Part shown: positions 16,170 to 26,156 of the stretch, in pieces | How the letters are laid out: each line of letters opens with the position of its first letter | Numbering within the stretch: the stretch's first letter is position 1 | Source: Paraeggerthella sp964369725 | Lineage (GTDB): Bacteria; Actinomycetota; Coriobacteriia; Coriobacteriales; Eggerthellaceae | Length of the DNA stretch: 52,575 nucleotides | Direction: 5' to 3' | Assembly: GCA_964369725.1 (NCBI GenBank) | Contig: CAYJGC010000007.1 | Coordinates: 1-52,575, forward strand | The notes under the pieces: generated by a model | Seen by the model: the letters and a program-made list of their open reading frames with translations, nothing else | The model's database searches: none | Told to the model about the DNA's origin: nothing | Translations under genes and position numbers: made by a program

Positions 16170-18526
16170 ATGCAAAAAATCGTTGAGACCTTTGAACTAT
16201 ACGGTAAGGAATATCGTCTAGAAACAGGGGAGCTTGCTAAACAAGCTACCGGGTCGGTTCTCGTTTCACAGGGCGACACCACCGTCTTGGTAACAGCGGT
16301 TATATCGAAACAAGAAAAAGACTACGATTTCTTTCCTCTAACCGTCGATTTTATTGAAAAAATGTATGCGGTAGGGCGCATCCCTGGCGGCTATCTAAAG
16401 CGTGAAGCACGCCCTTCTGACAAAGGAACACTCACCGCTCGCATGGTAGACCGTCCTATACGTCCTGGTTTTGCTGAAGGTTTTAAACGTGAAGTTCATA
16501 TTGTCTGCACGACTTTGGTTGCTGATGGAACACATCAACCAGACACCATCTGTGTTATGGGCGCAAGCGCTGCTCTCATGATTGGCGCAGCTCCTTTCGA
16601 TGGCCCTGCAGCTTGCGTGCGCATCGGACGAAATACTGAGACAGGTGAATTTATTGTAAACCCCAGCTTTGAAGAAGAAGCTCTGTCTGATCTCGAGCTA
16701 ACCATCGCTGGTACACCTGAATGTATTACTATGGTTGAAGCTGGCGCGGAAGAAGTATCTGAGCAAGATATGTTAGCTGCTATGACGTTTGGTCAGGAGG
16801 CTATTGCTGCTTTTTGTGAAGCTCAACAGCGTTTCTTGGAGCGCGTCGAAATCACGCCTGTTGAATGGCCTGTTCACGTAGCTGCGCCTGAAATTGCTGA
16901 GCGCATCAACCCATTCTTTGCTGACATGTCAGCAGCCTTGCGTGATCCTAACAAACAAGTACGCATGAGTAATGTTGAAGCTCTTAAAGAGCGTATTAAG
17001 ACAGAACAGTTTTCAGACGAAGAACTCGCGGCATGGAAAAGTGATATCCCCGCTGCACTTAAGAGTCTTGAGAAGAAAGCTATGCGTGCCATGGTTATCG
17101 AAACTAAAGAACGTGTTGACGGGCGCGGACCGGCTGAAATTCGCCCGCTTCACATTGTGCCAGGCTATCTTCCACGCGTTCATGGCTCCGGTCTTTTTCA
17201 GCGCGGACAGACTCAGGTTCTTTCTATTTGCACACTCGGCATGTTAAACGAGTGGCAGCGTCTTGACACGATTGATCCCGCAGAGGGAAAGCGCTACATG
17301 CATCACTACAATTTCCCCCCTTATTGCACAGGTGAAGCTGGACGCATGGGAGCCCCTAAGCGTCGCGAGATTGGTCATGGCGCTCTCGCTGAACGAGCTT
17401 NNNNNNNNNNNNNNNNNNNNNNNNNNNNNNNNNNNNNNNNNNNNNNNNNNNNNNNNNNNNNNNNNNNNNNNNNNNNNNNNNNNNNNNNNNNNNNNNNNNN
17501 ATGGGAGCCCCTAAGCGTCGCGAGATTGGTCATGGCGCTCTCGCTGAACGAGCTTTAATGCCCGTGTTGCCCAGCGAAGACGAATTCCCTTACGCAATCC
17601 GAGTTGTGTCTGAGGTTTTAGAATCGAACGGCTCCTCATCTATGGGTTCAGCTTGCGGCTCTTCACTAGCACTTATGGATGCAGGTGTACCAATTAAAGC
17701 ACCGGTGTCCGGTATAGCTATGGGACTCATCAAAGAGGGCGACGATGTTGTTATTTTGTCAGACATTCAAGGAATTGAAGACTTCCTCGGCGACATGGAC
17801 TTTAAGGTTTGCGGTACGGAAAAAGGTATTACTGCACTTCAAATGGACAACAAGGCACACGGCCTCTCGGTAGAAATTCTTGCTGCTGCCCTTAAGCAAG
17901 CATGCGAGGGACGCGCTCATATCCTTAATGGAATGATTGAAATGATTGACGCTCCTCGTGAAGAGGTTTCTCAGTTTGCTCCTCGCATTGAAACCATCCA
18001 TATTCCCGTTGACAAGATTCGCGACGTTATCGGTAGTGGCGGCAAGGTTGTACGCGGCATTCAAGAAGAAACGGGTGCCAATATCGACATTCAAGAAGAT
18101 GGCACTATCCATATTGCCGCAGTTGAAGGCAAAGCTGGTGCCGCAGCTAAAGCTATGATTTTAGGAATCGTCAAAGAGCCTGAAGTAGGGGAAGAATTTG
18201 ACGGTGAAGTAGTTGGCATCAAAGATTTTGGTGCATTCATTAAGCTTACGCCCGGCAAAGACGGCTTGCTCCACATTAGTCGTGTAGCGAATGGTCGTGT
18301 CGGTAAGGTTGAAGATGTGCTCAACTTAGGTGATAGCGTTAAGGTTCAAGTAATCGAAGTTGATCAGAAGACGGGTAAAATATCTCTTGATCGCCTAGAT
18401 AAGCCTGATGCCCCAGCTGGCAGCAACACATCAGACGAAAAACGCGACTCTGGTCGCGATAATCGCCCCGGTCGCAGTTCTCGTCCGGGAAATAATCGCA
18501 CACCTCGCCGTCGTCACGACGTATAA
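16170..18526 (+). CDS. pnp: Polyribonucleotide nucleotidyltransferase (PNPase), interrupted by an artefactual gap
   Basis: PNPase is a phosphorolytic 3'-5' exoribonuclease. The first RNase PH domain starts FELYGKEYRLETGELAKQATGSV; the second holds GSGLFQRGQTQVLS and SSMGSACGSSLALMDAG. They are followed by a KH domain (IGSGGKVVRGIQEETGA) and an S1 domain (DFGAFIKLTPGKDGLLHIS), then a basic tail. The 100 N at 17401-17500 do not represent missing sequence: the 55 bases before the gap are repeated exactly after it. Removing 17401-17555 restores one frame of 733 residues. I chose ATG 16170 on family alignment; GTG 16104 is an in-frame alternative with AAGGG only three bases away. Confidence 0.95.
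17401..17500. other. Assembly gap (100 N) inside pnp, flanked by a duplicated 55-base overlap
   Basis: Bases 17346-17400 are identical to 17501-17555. This is the pattern left when two contigs that overlap by a k-mer length are scaffolded with a fixed 100-N spacer instead of being merged. Collapsing it keeps the reading frame, since 155 bases removed bring both halves into the same frame. Confidence 0.95.
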
Positions 18527-18548
18527 GCTTTTCGTATTTTAAAACTTT

Positions 18549-18580
18549 GCAAGAGACCTTTGCGGGTCTCTTGCCCCTTA
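18549..18580 (+). terminator. Probable terminator after pnp
   Basis: CAAGAGACC (18550-18558) pairs with GGTCTCTTG (18565-18573) around a six-base loop. The stem is strong, but the following bases are CCCCTTAATT rather than a T run, so termination may be inefficient or factor-dependent. Confidence 0.55.
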
Positions 18581-18660
18581 ATTGAGGAAATTAGCAGGTT
18601 ACTGCCTGCATTAATGCAACTACATGAGGATGATCGCAAACTATCTGTGAAAGGCTAATA

Positions 18661-19431
18661 ATGATTAAAGTAGCAGTTGCTGGCTGTTTTGGGCGAATGG
18701 GACAAGCTGTTATAGAAGCTGTTTCTTCCGATCAAGAAATGGAATTAGTCTGCGGTATTGACCCGAACAAAACACATGAAACAGACTATCCAGTCTTTTC
18801 TTGCATCGAAGAAGCTTTAGAACAATCCTACTTTGATGTGCTTGTCGATTTTACTCAACCGGACGTTATTGAAGACAACTTACGTTGTGCACTTTCTGCT
18901 GGAGTCAATTGTGTCGTAGGAACAACAGGACTTTCAACTAAGATTCTTGAAGACCTTGCCAAAATTGCCCAAAACGATGCGTGTCTATTTTACGCACCTA
19001 ACTTCACAACAGGCGCCGTCTTGATGATGGAATTTGCAAAAGCAGCAGCTCCTTATTTCCCTGAGGCTGAAATTATCGAATACCATCACTGTAACAAAAA
19101 AGACGCGCCTTCCGGGACAGCAGTAGTTACGGCTAAATTGATTTCTGAAGCAAGGGATGGACGTATCAGTGCAGCACCAGGAAAAGAAACAGAACTAAAC
19201 GGTATGCAAGGTGCACGTGGTGCTCTCGTAGACGGCGTACCTGTTCACGCTGTTCGCTCGATGGGTTATGTTGCGAGTCAAGAGATTGTATTTGGCTCCC
19301 TGGGGCAAACACTTACGCTTCGTCACGATTCTTGGGATCGCACCTCTTATATGCCTGGAGTATTGCTCGGGATTAGAAATGTTCCCAACTGTTCAGGGCT
19401 AATTGTAGGTTTAGAAAACTTCATGGCATAG
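18661..19431 (+). CDS. dapB: 4-hydroxy-tetrahydrodipicolinate reductase
   Basis: DapB reduces the DapA product with NAD(P)H in lysine and diaminopimelate synthesis. The nucleotide-binding loop is VAVAGCFGRMGQ. The active-site signature EYHHCNKKDAPSGTA is complete, with the catalytic His and Lys. At 256 residues the length is typical. AAAGG six bases before the ATG supports the start. It lies 79 bases before dapA, so the two consecutive pathway enzymes are neighbours, here in reverse pathway order. Diaminopimelate feeds peptidoglycan. Confidence 0.96.
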   Translation: MIKVAVAGCFGRMGQAVIEAVSSDQEMELVCGIDPNKTHETDYPVFSCIEEALEQSYFDVLVDFTQPDVIEDNLRCALSAGVNCVVGTTGLSTKILEDLAKIAQNDACLFYAPNFTTGAVLMMEFAKAAAPYFPEAEIIEYHHCNKKDAPSGTAVVTAKLISEARDGRISAAPGKETELNGMQGARGALVDGVPVHAVRSMGYVASQEIVFGSLGQTLTLRHDSWDRTSYMPGVLLGIRNVPNCSGLIVGLENFMA

Positions 19432-19510
19432 CTCCATTTTCCATGCGATAATGCAAACGTAATAAAACCAATTACTTTTTGGAACGTTTTTCTAGAGTAA
19501 GGATAGATAT

Positions 19511-20401
19511 ATGTCACAGCTTCTTTTCGGTCGTCTGATTCCTGCTATGGTTACACCATTTGACGATAACCGCGAATTGGATTTAGAGAGGGCGCAAGCC
19601 TTAGCACTTCGCCTTATAGAAGGGGGGAGCGACTCAATCATCATAAACGGTACCACCGGAGAAAGCCCTACCGTATTTTATCCTCAAAAAATGAAACTCT
19701 TTAGCGCTGTTGTTGAAGCGGTAAATGGAAAGGTGCCTGTTATTGCCAATGTGGGTGATAATTGCACAGCTGACACCGTAGAGTTTGCTCAAGACGTTGC
19801 CAAGCTTGGCGTCGATGGTTTTATGTGTGTCGTGCCTTACTATAACAAACCCCCCCAAGAAGGAATCTATCAACATTTCCGTAGTATTGCGCAATCCGTA
19901 GACCTGCCAATTATTCTTTACAATATTCCAGGCAGGTGCGTAGTTAACATGGAAGCTGAAACAACATTGCGTTTAGCATGTGAGTTTGAAAATGTTGTTG
20001 GCGTTAAAGAAGCTTCCGGAAATATGGATCAAATCAGAACCATTATCGAAGGTTCCCCGAAAGGATTCGTCGTCTACTCGGGAGATGACTCTGCAACCTA
20101 CGAGATTATGAAAATGGGTGGGGTAGGTGTAATTTCAACTATAGGAAATGTTACACCACTTCGTATGAAAGAAATAGTTGACCTATGCGCCGCGCAAGAG
20201 TGGGATGCAGCTTTTAAGGCACATGAGAAACTGTTGCCATTGATGGATGGACTTTTTGAAACCTCAAATCCAATCCTGGTAAAAGAAGCACTCCGACTCC
20301 TTGATTTCCCTGTAGGAGGGGTACGCTTACCCTTAGTAGATGCAACAAAAGAACAGTCAAATCGCTTAGAAAGCATCATGCGAGAAGCAGGAGTGCTCTA
20401 A
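19511..20401 (+). CDS. dapA: 4-hydroxy-tetrahydrodipicolinate synthase
   Basis: DapA condenses pyruvate with aspartate semialdehyde. Hallmarks are GTTGESPT, the Tyr of YNIPGR, and the Schiff-base Lys in GVKEASGN. PYYNKPPQEG is also family-typical. At 296 residues it is full length. AAGGA about eight bases before the ATG supports the start. The next gene, rnj, begins only 22 bases after the stop, as in the dapA-rnj linkage seen in several Gram-positives. Confidence 0.97.
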   Translation: MSQLLFGRLIPAMVTPFDDNRELDLERAQALALRLIEGGSDSIIINGTTGESPTVFYPQKMKLFSAVVEAVNGKVPVIANVGDNCTADTVEFAQDVAKLGVDGFMCVVPYYNKPPQEGIYQHFRSIAQSVDLPIILYNIPGRCVVNMEAETTLRLACEFENVVGVKEASGNMDQIRTIIEGSPKGFVVYSGDDSATYEIMKMGGVGVISTIGNVTPLRMKEIVDLCAAQEWDAAFKAHEKLLPLMDGLFETSNPILVKEALRLLDFPVGGVRLPLVDATKEQSNRLESIMREAGVL

Positions 20402-20423
20402 GCATCTTTAGACAAGAGGCTAT

Positions 20424-22325
20424 ATGGAAGAAAGCAAAACGCCTAACAAGCGAGAAACAGAAGAAACAAAACAAATACCTCGAAGGCGAGGATCACAATA
20501 CTCTCGAAACAACAAAACCGCGCAGCAAAACGAATCTACGCGGTCATACAAACATGTCCAACTCGAACACAAGCGGCCCTCACTTACACGTGAAGAGCAT
20601 ATGAATAAAGATCAACAACCTAAAAACAACCAACCAAATCGACGTAACTCACCTTCAAGACAGAAAGACTCCCGTGCTGTCTTGAAGATTATTCCCTTGG
20701 GTGGTTTAGATGCAATAGGCAAAAACATGACCGCACTTGAGTGTAAGGGCGACATGATATTGGATGATGCCGGGCTGATGTTTCCTGATGACAACCACCC
20801 TGGTGTAGACCTGATTTTGCCTGACTATACCTATGTCTTGCAAAATGCAGAAAAACTACGAGGCATAATAATTACCCATGGCCATGAAGACCACACGGGT
20901 ACGCTACCTTACCTCATGAAAGACCTTGACCGGCAAGTTCCTATCTATGGCACAAAAATGACACTCGGTCTCATAGAGGGTAAGTTTGCTGAACACCGCA
21001 TTAAAAACGCGAAATTAGTTGAGATCAAGCCAGGGGATAAAATTAAACTCGGGTGCATGAATGTGGAATTTTTTGCCGTTAATCACTCAATTCCTGGTGC
21101 AGTTGGTGCTTTCTTCGAAAGCCCTGCTGGTAATGTCTTGCATACTGGCGACTTTAAGCTTGATCAAACTCCTATCGATGGTGTAACGACTGACTTTGGC
21201 GCTCTTGCACGCTTTGGCTCAAAGGGAGTTGACTTAATGATGAGTGATTCAACTAACGCTATGAGCCCCAACTTCACCCCTAGCGAGGCAGAAGTTGGCA
21301 AGGAATTAGCCAAGATAATTTCTCAAGCAAAAGGGCGTGTTATCATTGCTTCTTTCGCTTCTCATATTCATCGTATGCAGCAAATATGCGATGCTGCAGT
21401 AGCTAATGGTCGTAAAGTTGTAGTTACTGGCAGATCAATGATTCAAAACACCGATATTGCACGAAGACTGGGATATTTAAAAATCAGTGATCTTAATATT
21501 GTTGATGCCTATGACCTTAAGGGGCTACCGGCGGATAAAGTTGTTATTATGTGCACTGGAAGTCAAGGGGAGCCTCTATCAGCCCTTGCTCGAATATCAA
21601 ATGGCGAACACCGCACCATCTCGATTGACGAAGGCGATACAGTTATCGTCTCAGCTACTCCTGTACCTGGCAACGAAAAGGCCGTTACTCGCGTCATCAA
21701 TTCACTTGCAAAAATTGGCGCAGATGTCTATGACAAGACGCGTGCGCGAGTTCACGTTTCTGGTCATGCTGGCGCGGAGGAACTTAAGCTGGTTTTATCT
21801 ATAGTTCGCCCTCACGCGTTCATGCCCGTCCATGGGGAAGCTACACACTTACGCGCGCATGCTAAGCTTGCAGAAGCAACTGGGGTGGCATCTAAGAACA
21901 TTTTTATTTGCGAGAACGGCGAGAGTCTTGAGTTATCGGTGCGAGGAGTTTGTCGTGGAGACGTCGTCCAAAGTGGCATCGTATTTGTTGATGGTTTATC
22001 AGTTGGTGACACCTCACAAGAGATTCTTAATGAGCGTAGCGCTTTGGCATCACAGGGTTTTGCTGCAGTTGCTATCGCTGTTTCTTCGCAAAACAAATCA
22101 CTCGTGGGTGAAGCCCAAATAGAAATGCATGGCATTACGGGCGGTGATGACTACTATCTTGCTCGTGAAGTTCAAACTGCTATACAAAATGCAGTTTCAC
22201 GAGCACTCGCAAAACAAGGTGGCGTAAAAGAAATTAAAAAATCGGCGCGTGACACCTTACTTTCACTTCTTTGGGAGCGAACTAAATCCCGCCCCATGGT
22301 AATCATCAACATATTGGAAGTTTAA
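20424..22325 (+). CDS. rnj: Ribonuclease J
   Basis: RNase J is a metallo-beta-lactamase/beta-CASP enzyme with 5'-3' exonuclease and endonuclease activity. The zinc-binding motif THGHEDHTGTLPYL is intact. Other motifs are HTGDFKLD, MSDSTNAM, and in the beta-CASP part CTGSQGEP and HVSGHAG, then MPVHGEATHL. The protein has 633 residues because of an N-terminal extension of about 80 residues rich in Lys, Arg, Gln and Ser, of the kind seen in actinobacterial RNase J. AAGAGG precedes the ATG. A terminator-like hairpin follows. It would work alongside PNPase and RNase Y encoded nearby. Confidence 0.96.
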   Translation: MEESKTPNKRETEETKQIPRRRGSQYSRNNKTAQQNESTRSYKHVQLEHKRPSLTREEHMNKDQQPKNNQPNRRNSPSRQKDSRAVLKIIPLGGLDAIGKNMTALECKGDMILDDAGLMFPDDNHPGVDLILPDYTYVLQNAEKLRGIIITHGHEDHTGTLPYLMKDLDRQVPIYGTKMTLGLIEGKFAEHRIKNAKLVEIKPGDKIKLGCMNVEFFAVNHSIPGAVGAFFESPAGNVLHTGDFKLDQTPIDGVTTDFGALARFGSKGVDLMMSDSTNAMSPNFTPSEAEVGKELAKIISQAKGRVIIASFASHIHRMQQICDAAVANGRKVVVTGRSMIQNTDIARRLGYLKISDLNIVDAYDLKGLPADKVVIMCTGSQGEPLSALARISNGEHRTISIDEGDTVIVSATPVPGNEKAVTRVINSLAKIGADVYDKTRARVHVSGHAGAEELKLVLSIVRPHAFMPVHGEATHLRAHAKLAEATGVASKNIFICENGESLELSVRGVCRGDVVQSGIVFVDGLSVGDTSQEILNERSALASQGFAAVAIAVSSQNKSLVGEAQIEMHGITGGDDYYLAREVQTAIQNAVSRALAKQGGVKEIKKSARDTLLSLLWERTKSRPMVIINILEV

Positions 22326-22334
22326 AGATTTAAC

Positions 22335-22367
22335 AACCGCATACCTTTTATTGTATGCGGTTTCGTT
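22335..22367 (+). terminator. Terminator-like hairpin between rnj and ftsK
   Basis: AACCGCATAC (22335-22344) pairs perfectly with GTATGCGGTT (22353-22362) around an eight-base loop. The tail TCGTT is only partly T-rich. It lies ten bases after the rnj stop. Confidence 0.7.
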
Positions 22368-22416
22368 AAACTGTATTCCTAAGATAAAGAATAAACGTTG
22401 CAAAAAGGAGCAGGGA

Positions 22417-24864
22417 GTGCCCCGTAGTTCATCAAAACCTACCAAAGCTAAACAAAGTGGAGCTCGTTCGAAAAGAAACGTCGCTTCATCCGCACAGAGA
22501 AAACCGCAGAGAGCAACATCAAGAAATGCAGACAAGATAGCAGACGACCAGCGTCTTTTTGATGAACGGGTACGCCGAGATATAACTGGTGTAGTTTTCC
22601 TTTTATTGGGTGTTGTCCTGTTTGTTTCCGTCGTTTTGCCTAGCAACGCTCTTATTACCTCTTTCTTAGCGCAAGCGCTTGAGCTAGGACTTGGGCTTGG
22701 TGCATACATGTTCCCGTTTGTGTTAATTATTGTAGGAGTGTGTTTCCTTATCCGCTTTGACAGAGAACGTGTGCCCTTGCGTGTAGCATTTGGGCTTGTT
22801 GTTATCTTTATTGCAGTCCTTGCCTTTGTGGCACTCCTCACTCCTGTAACAGTTTTAGGAACGACGCAGGGTCTTTTCGATACGAATGAGCTAACCGCGA
22901 GAGGTGGCTATATTGGTGCAGGTATTGCTTGGGTAGGTCTCACTCTTTTTGGTCAGCTAATCTCATGTATTATTATGATTGGCGTTATCGTTATCGGTCT
23001 TATTATTATTGGATTCTCGCTCTCAAAACTTTTTGAAAAAATCCAAGACAGCCGCATTCTTTCAAGAGAATCAGACGATAATTCGTATCAAGCCGCAGCG
23101 CCTTATGCGCAGGTCAGAAACAACCAATCTGCTTCCCCTTCTAACTTGCCTCATAAGAGGGACGCTGAGTCAGAAAAGACGCACATTCTTCCAATCAATG
23201 AAAAGAAAGAGCGCAAAACCTCAAAGCAAAATCGAAATTCTACACGCCTATCCGCAGCTACAACCACCACTATACCTGAACCCGTCGGGAAAGAACCAGA
23301 AACCATTACACGAAAACTTGGTCGTAAGGTCGATACACCTTCGCTCTCTACGCCAAAAGAGCCCGCAACTCCTCTTGCAACTCCGCGTCCTGCAGATGGA
23401 TTTGAATTACCATCCATGGATTTTCTCACGATTTCAACGAAAACAACAAGCGACATTGCAACGGAAGCAGAGCTTAAAGATACCGGTGAGTGCTTACAGG
23501 CTTCACTTGAAGATTTTGGCGTTATGGCTAAGGTGGTTGGATGGGTAGCTGGACCTACCGTCACACTATTTAAGATTGATTTACCTTCAGGTGTACGCGT
23601 AAGCAAAATAACTGGATTAGAAGATGATATTGCTTTAGCCTTAGCTGCGCCTGGTGTAAGAATCTTCTCGCCTATCCCGGGAACCAACTATGTTGGAATA
23701 GAGGTTCCTAACCGAACACGAGAAAGCGTTCTATTAGGGGATGTTATCAAGGATGCCCCCGCAGGGCCTTTGCAGATCGTCATCGGAAAAGACGTCGAAG
23801 GAAGGTCAATAGTTTCAGACCTCGCAAAAATGCCACACTTATTAATCGGTGGTACAACTGGCTCAGGTAAATCCGTCTCTATTAATGCTATGATCATGTC
23901 AATCCTCATGCGCGCAACCCCTGCTGAAGTACGATTTGTCATGATCGACCCTAAACGTGTTGAGTTTACTCCCTACAACGGCATCCCTCATCTATATGTT
24001 CCTGTTGTTACTGAGCCTCGAGAAGCAGCGAGTGCTCTTTCATGGGGAGTAGCAGAAATGGAAAGACGCCTTAAAGTTTTTAGTAAAGTTGGCGCACGCA
24101 ATATTGGTCAATACAACGCTAAGGTTCAGTCCGGACAGCTCGAAGAAGAGGGAGCCGAAGAGCTTCCCTATATTGTAATCATCATTGATGAGCTAGCCGA
24201 CCTCATGATGAACGTGGGCAAAGAGGTTGAATTTTCTATTAGCCGCATAGCTCAACTTGCACGTGCGGCAGGAATCCACCTCATCGTCGCAACACAACGA
24301 CCATCGACGAAAGTAGTTACTGGTCTCATTAAGGCAAATATCACTAATCGTATCGCCTTCAATGTTGCTTCAGGTATTGACAGCCGCGTTATTCTCGACG
24401 CCGTAGGTGCCGAAAACCTTATTGGACTTGGAGACCTTCTGCTTTCAAAACCTGAGCTAGCGAAACCACAGCGAATCCAAGGCTGCTATGTTTCTGAAGA
24501 TGAAATCAACGCTGTTGTTGAAGCCCTAAAAGAGCAAGGTGAGCCAGAATACCACTCAGAAATTTTGCAAACAAACCTTATTACCCTTGGAGCTTCTCAG
24601 CCCGATGGTAGTGGAGGTTCAGTAGGTGCTGACGATCCGCTTTTATGGGAAGCTGCAGATATTGTTGTTTCAAGTGGTTTAGGCTCAACTTCCAACATTC
24701 AACGCCGACTTAAGGTAGGATATTCACGAGCTGGAAGAATAATGGATATGCTTGAAGAAAAGGGTGTTGTCGGACCACCAAACGGATCAAAACCACGAGA
24801 AGTTTTGGTGGACATTATGGAGCTTGAAACACTTAAAGCTTTTGAGGCTAATGATGAGCAGTAG
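22417..24864 (+). CDS. ftsK: DNA translocase FtsK/SpoIIIE family
   Basis: FtsK pumps DNA at the septum during chromosome segregation. The N-terminal part has about four membrane spans (VVFLLLGVVLFVSVVLPS and following). A hydrophilic linker follows, then the motor domain with Walker A (GGTTGSGKSV), Walker B (IIIDELADLMM) and ATQRPSTKVVTG. The C-terminal winged-helix gamma domain (SNIQRRLKVGYSRAGRIMD) reads KOPS-like signals. I chose the GTG at 22417 because AAAAGGAG lies six bases upstream; a longer frame from 22351 overlaps the terminator hairpin. Length from there is 815 residues. It is followed closely by the RodZ-like gene. Confidence 0.95.
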   Translation: MPRSSSKPTKAKQSGARSKRNVASSAQRKPQRATSRNADKIADDQRLFDERVRRDITGVVFLLLGVVLFVSVVLPSNALITSFLAQALELGLGLGAYMFPFVLIIVGVCFLIRFDRERVPLRVAFGLVVIFIAVLAFVALLTPVTVLGTTQGLFDTNELTARGGYIGAGIAWVGLTLFGQLISCIIMIGVIVIGLIIIGFSLSKLFEKIQDSRILSRESDDNSYQAAAPYAQVRNNQSASPSNLPHKRDAESEKTHILPINEKKERKTSKQNRNSTRLSAATTTTIPEPVGKEPETITRKLGRKVDTPSLSTPKEPATPLATPRPADGFELPSMDFLTISTKTTSDIATEAELKDTGECLQASLEDFGVMAKVVGWVAGPTVTLFKIDLPSGVRVSKITGLEDDIALALAAPGVRIFSPIPGTNYVGIEVPNRTRESVLLGDVIKDAPAGPLQIVIGKDVEGRSIVSDLAKMPHLLIGGTTGSGKSVSINAMIMSILMRATPAEVRFVMIDPKRVEFTPYNGIPHLYVPVVTEPREAASALSWGVAEMERRLKVFSKVGARNIGQYNAKVQSGQLEEEGAEELPYIVIIIDELADLMMNVGKEVEFSISRIAQLARAAGIHLIVATQRPSTKVVTGLIKANITNRIAFNVASGIDSRVILDAVGAENLIGLGDLLLSKPELAKPQRIQGCYVSEDEINAVVEALKEQGEPEYHSEILQTNLITLGASQPDGSGGSVGADDPLLWEAADIVVSSGLGSTSNIQRRLKVGYSRAGRIMDMLEEKGVVGPPNGSKPREVLVDIMELETLKAFEANDEQ

Positions 24865-24880
24865 GCGGAGGTGTATATAG

Positions 24881-26038
24881 ATGAAACAAGATGATTTTGG
24901 GATTATTCTAAGAGCAGCGAGAGAACGTGAAGGGTATGATTTGACCCAAGCAGCTCGTCGTTTGAGAATCAGAGAAGACATTTTGAGAGCAATAGAAGAA
25001 GCTGATTATGCACACATGCCTTCAAGAGGTCACATGCGAAGCATGATTGCTGCTTATGCGCGTCTCGTAAGGGAAAATCCTGCAGAAATAACACGCATGT
25101 ATCTCAATGGAGCGCATACCTATGAGCAAACAAAAAACAATCCCGCTTTTGCACGTCAAAACCAAAGACACAGTAATCCTTCAGCTTCTCCGCACTCCAA
25201 TAAGAACAGTTCTCGTATGACTTTGAACGAAAGTGAGAGACCCCGGCGAGATACACAACAGCGCTCATCAGGACGACTTATGTACGACGACCGCCGCTCG
25301 AGATACTCCGAAAATGAACTTAATTCCCAGAGAAACCCCTTAAGTCCAAGAAGCACTCGACAGCGAGTCTCGTCAAAGGGAGGGTATTCTGGACCTCAAT
25401 ACAACAACTTTTATTCAGGTCCACGCTCATCTCAGAGTTCACAGCCTCCTCTGATGCTTATCCTAGCTGGTGCAGCTATCGTTATTCTACTTATCATAGT
25501 GCTCGTACTCCTCTTAGGTAATAACGACAAGGGAGCTACTTCGACAACAGAAAATGTACCCATTACAGGAGTTACTGGACTCACCGAAACCAATGAAGGA
25601 ACTCAAGAAGATACCGGCACTTCACCAAGCGAGCCAGTAGCTGTTGCTCCTACCAGCGTAGAAGTTGAATACACTATCTCAAGCCCCGATTATGAAGAAA
25701 TCTACGCTACAGTAACCACCAACGGCTCAGCAGAGTCCCTTATGCTGCAAAATGGAACCTCTGAAATTATTGAAGTTACGGGAACTTGGAGCTTAGCTAC
25801 ATGGGTTTCCGATGCGGTTACGATAACAGTGGATGGTAAGCCGGTTGAATTTAACTCGACCGATGCAACGGGAATGCCTTTATGCGAGGTAGACTTTCAG
25901 ACATACCTAGAAGAATGGAATGCAGAAAACGGGGTAGAGCCAGATCAAAACGAAATTGCATCAAGTTCAAACTCTACCAATTCTACTGTGGACACTAATA
26001 CCACCACTACGTCATCTACTTCAGGAGATACTCAATAA
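24881..26038 (+). CDS. RodZ-like helix-turn-helix membrane protein
   Basis: The N-terminal helix-turn-helix domain (residues 1-70, GIILRAAREREGYDLTQAARRLRIR) matches the RodZ/YfgA type, which couples cell-shape machinery to the membrane. A disordered Arg/Ser-rich linker follows, then one membrane span (near PPLMLILAGAAIVILLIIVL) and an outer domain resembling DUF4115. The last 25 residues are a Ser/Thr/Asn tail. The order ftsK, RodZ-like, with pgsA, cinA, recA and rny downstream is conserved in Gram-positives. GGAGG precedes the ATG. The family call is good; the cellular partner is inferred. Confidence 0.82.
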   Translation: MKQDDFGIILRAAREREGYDLTQAARRLRIREDILRAIEEADYAHMPSRGHMRSMIAAYARLVRENPAEITRMYLNGAHTYEQTKNNPAFARQNQRHSNPSASPHSNKNSSRMTLNESERPRRDTQQRSSGRLMYDDRRSRYSENELNSQRNPLSPRSTRQRVSSKGGYSGPQYNNFYSGPRSSQSSQPPLMLILAGAAIVILLIIVLVLLLGNNDKGATSTTENVPITGVTGLTETNEGTQEDTGTSPSEPVAVAPTSVEVEYTISSPDYEEIYATVTTNGSAESLMLQNGTSEIIEVTGTWSLATWVSDAVTITVDGKPVEFNSTDATGMPLCEVDFQTYLEEWNAENGVEPDQNEIASSSNSTNSTVDTNTTTTSSTSGDTQ

Positions 26039-26156
26039 GGCAATAGGACACAAAATAATCCGTCAATCTAGACTGCTTTAATCGCAAACAATAGCGAATT
26101 AAACAAACATACTTTACTAACAAATTTTTCACTAAACTACTTTGAAAGGAAAGACA

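Noticed and set aside
17501..18526. Separate C-terminal pnp gene or pseudogene
   Set aside because: The apparent second gene arises only from the false gap; collapsing the 55-base duplication restores one frame.
22263..22841. 192-codon minus-strand frame opposite ftsK
   Set aside because: Rich in Arg, Thr and Lys with no recognisable domain, antisense to the membrane-span region of ftsK; a mirror of the real gene.
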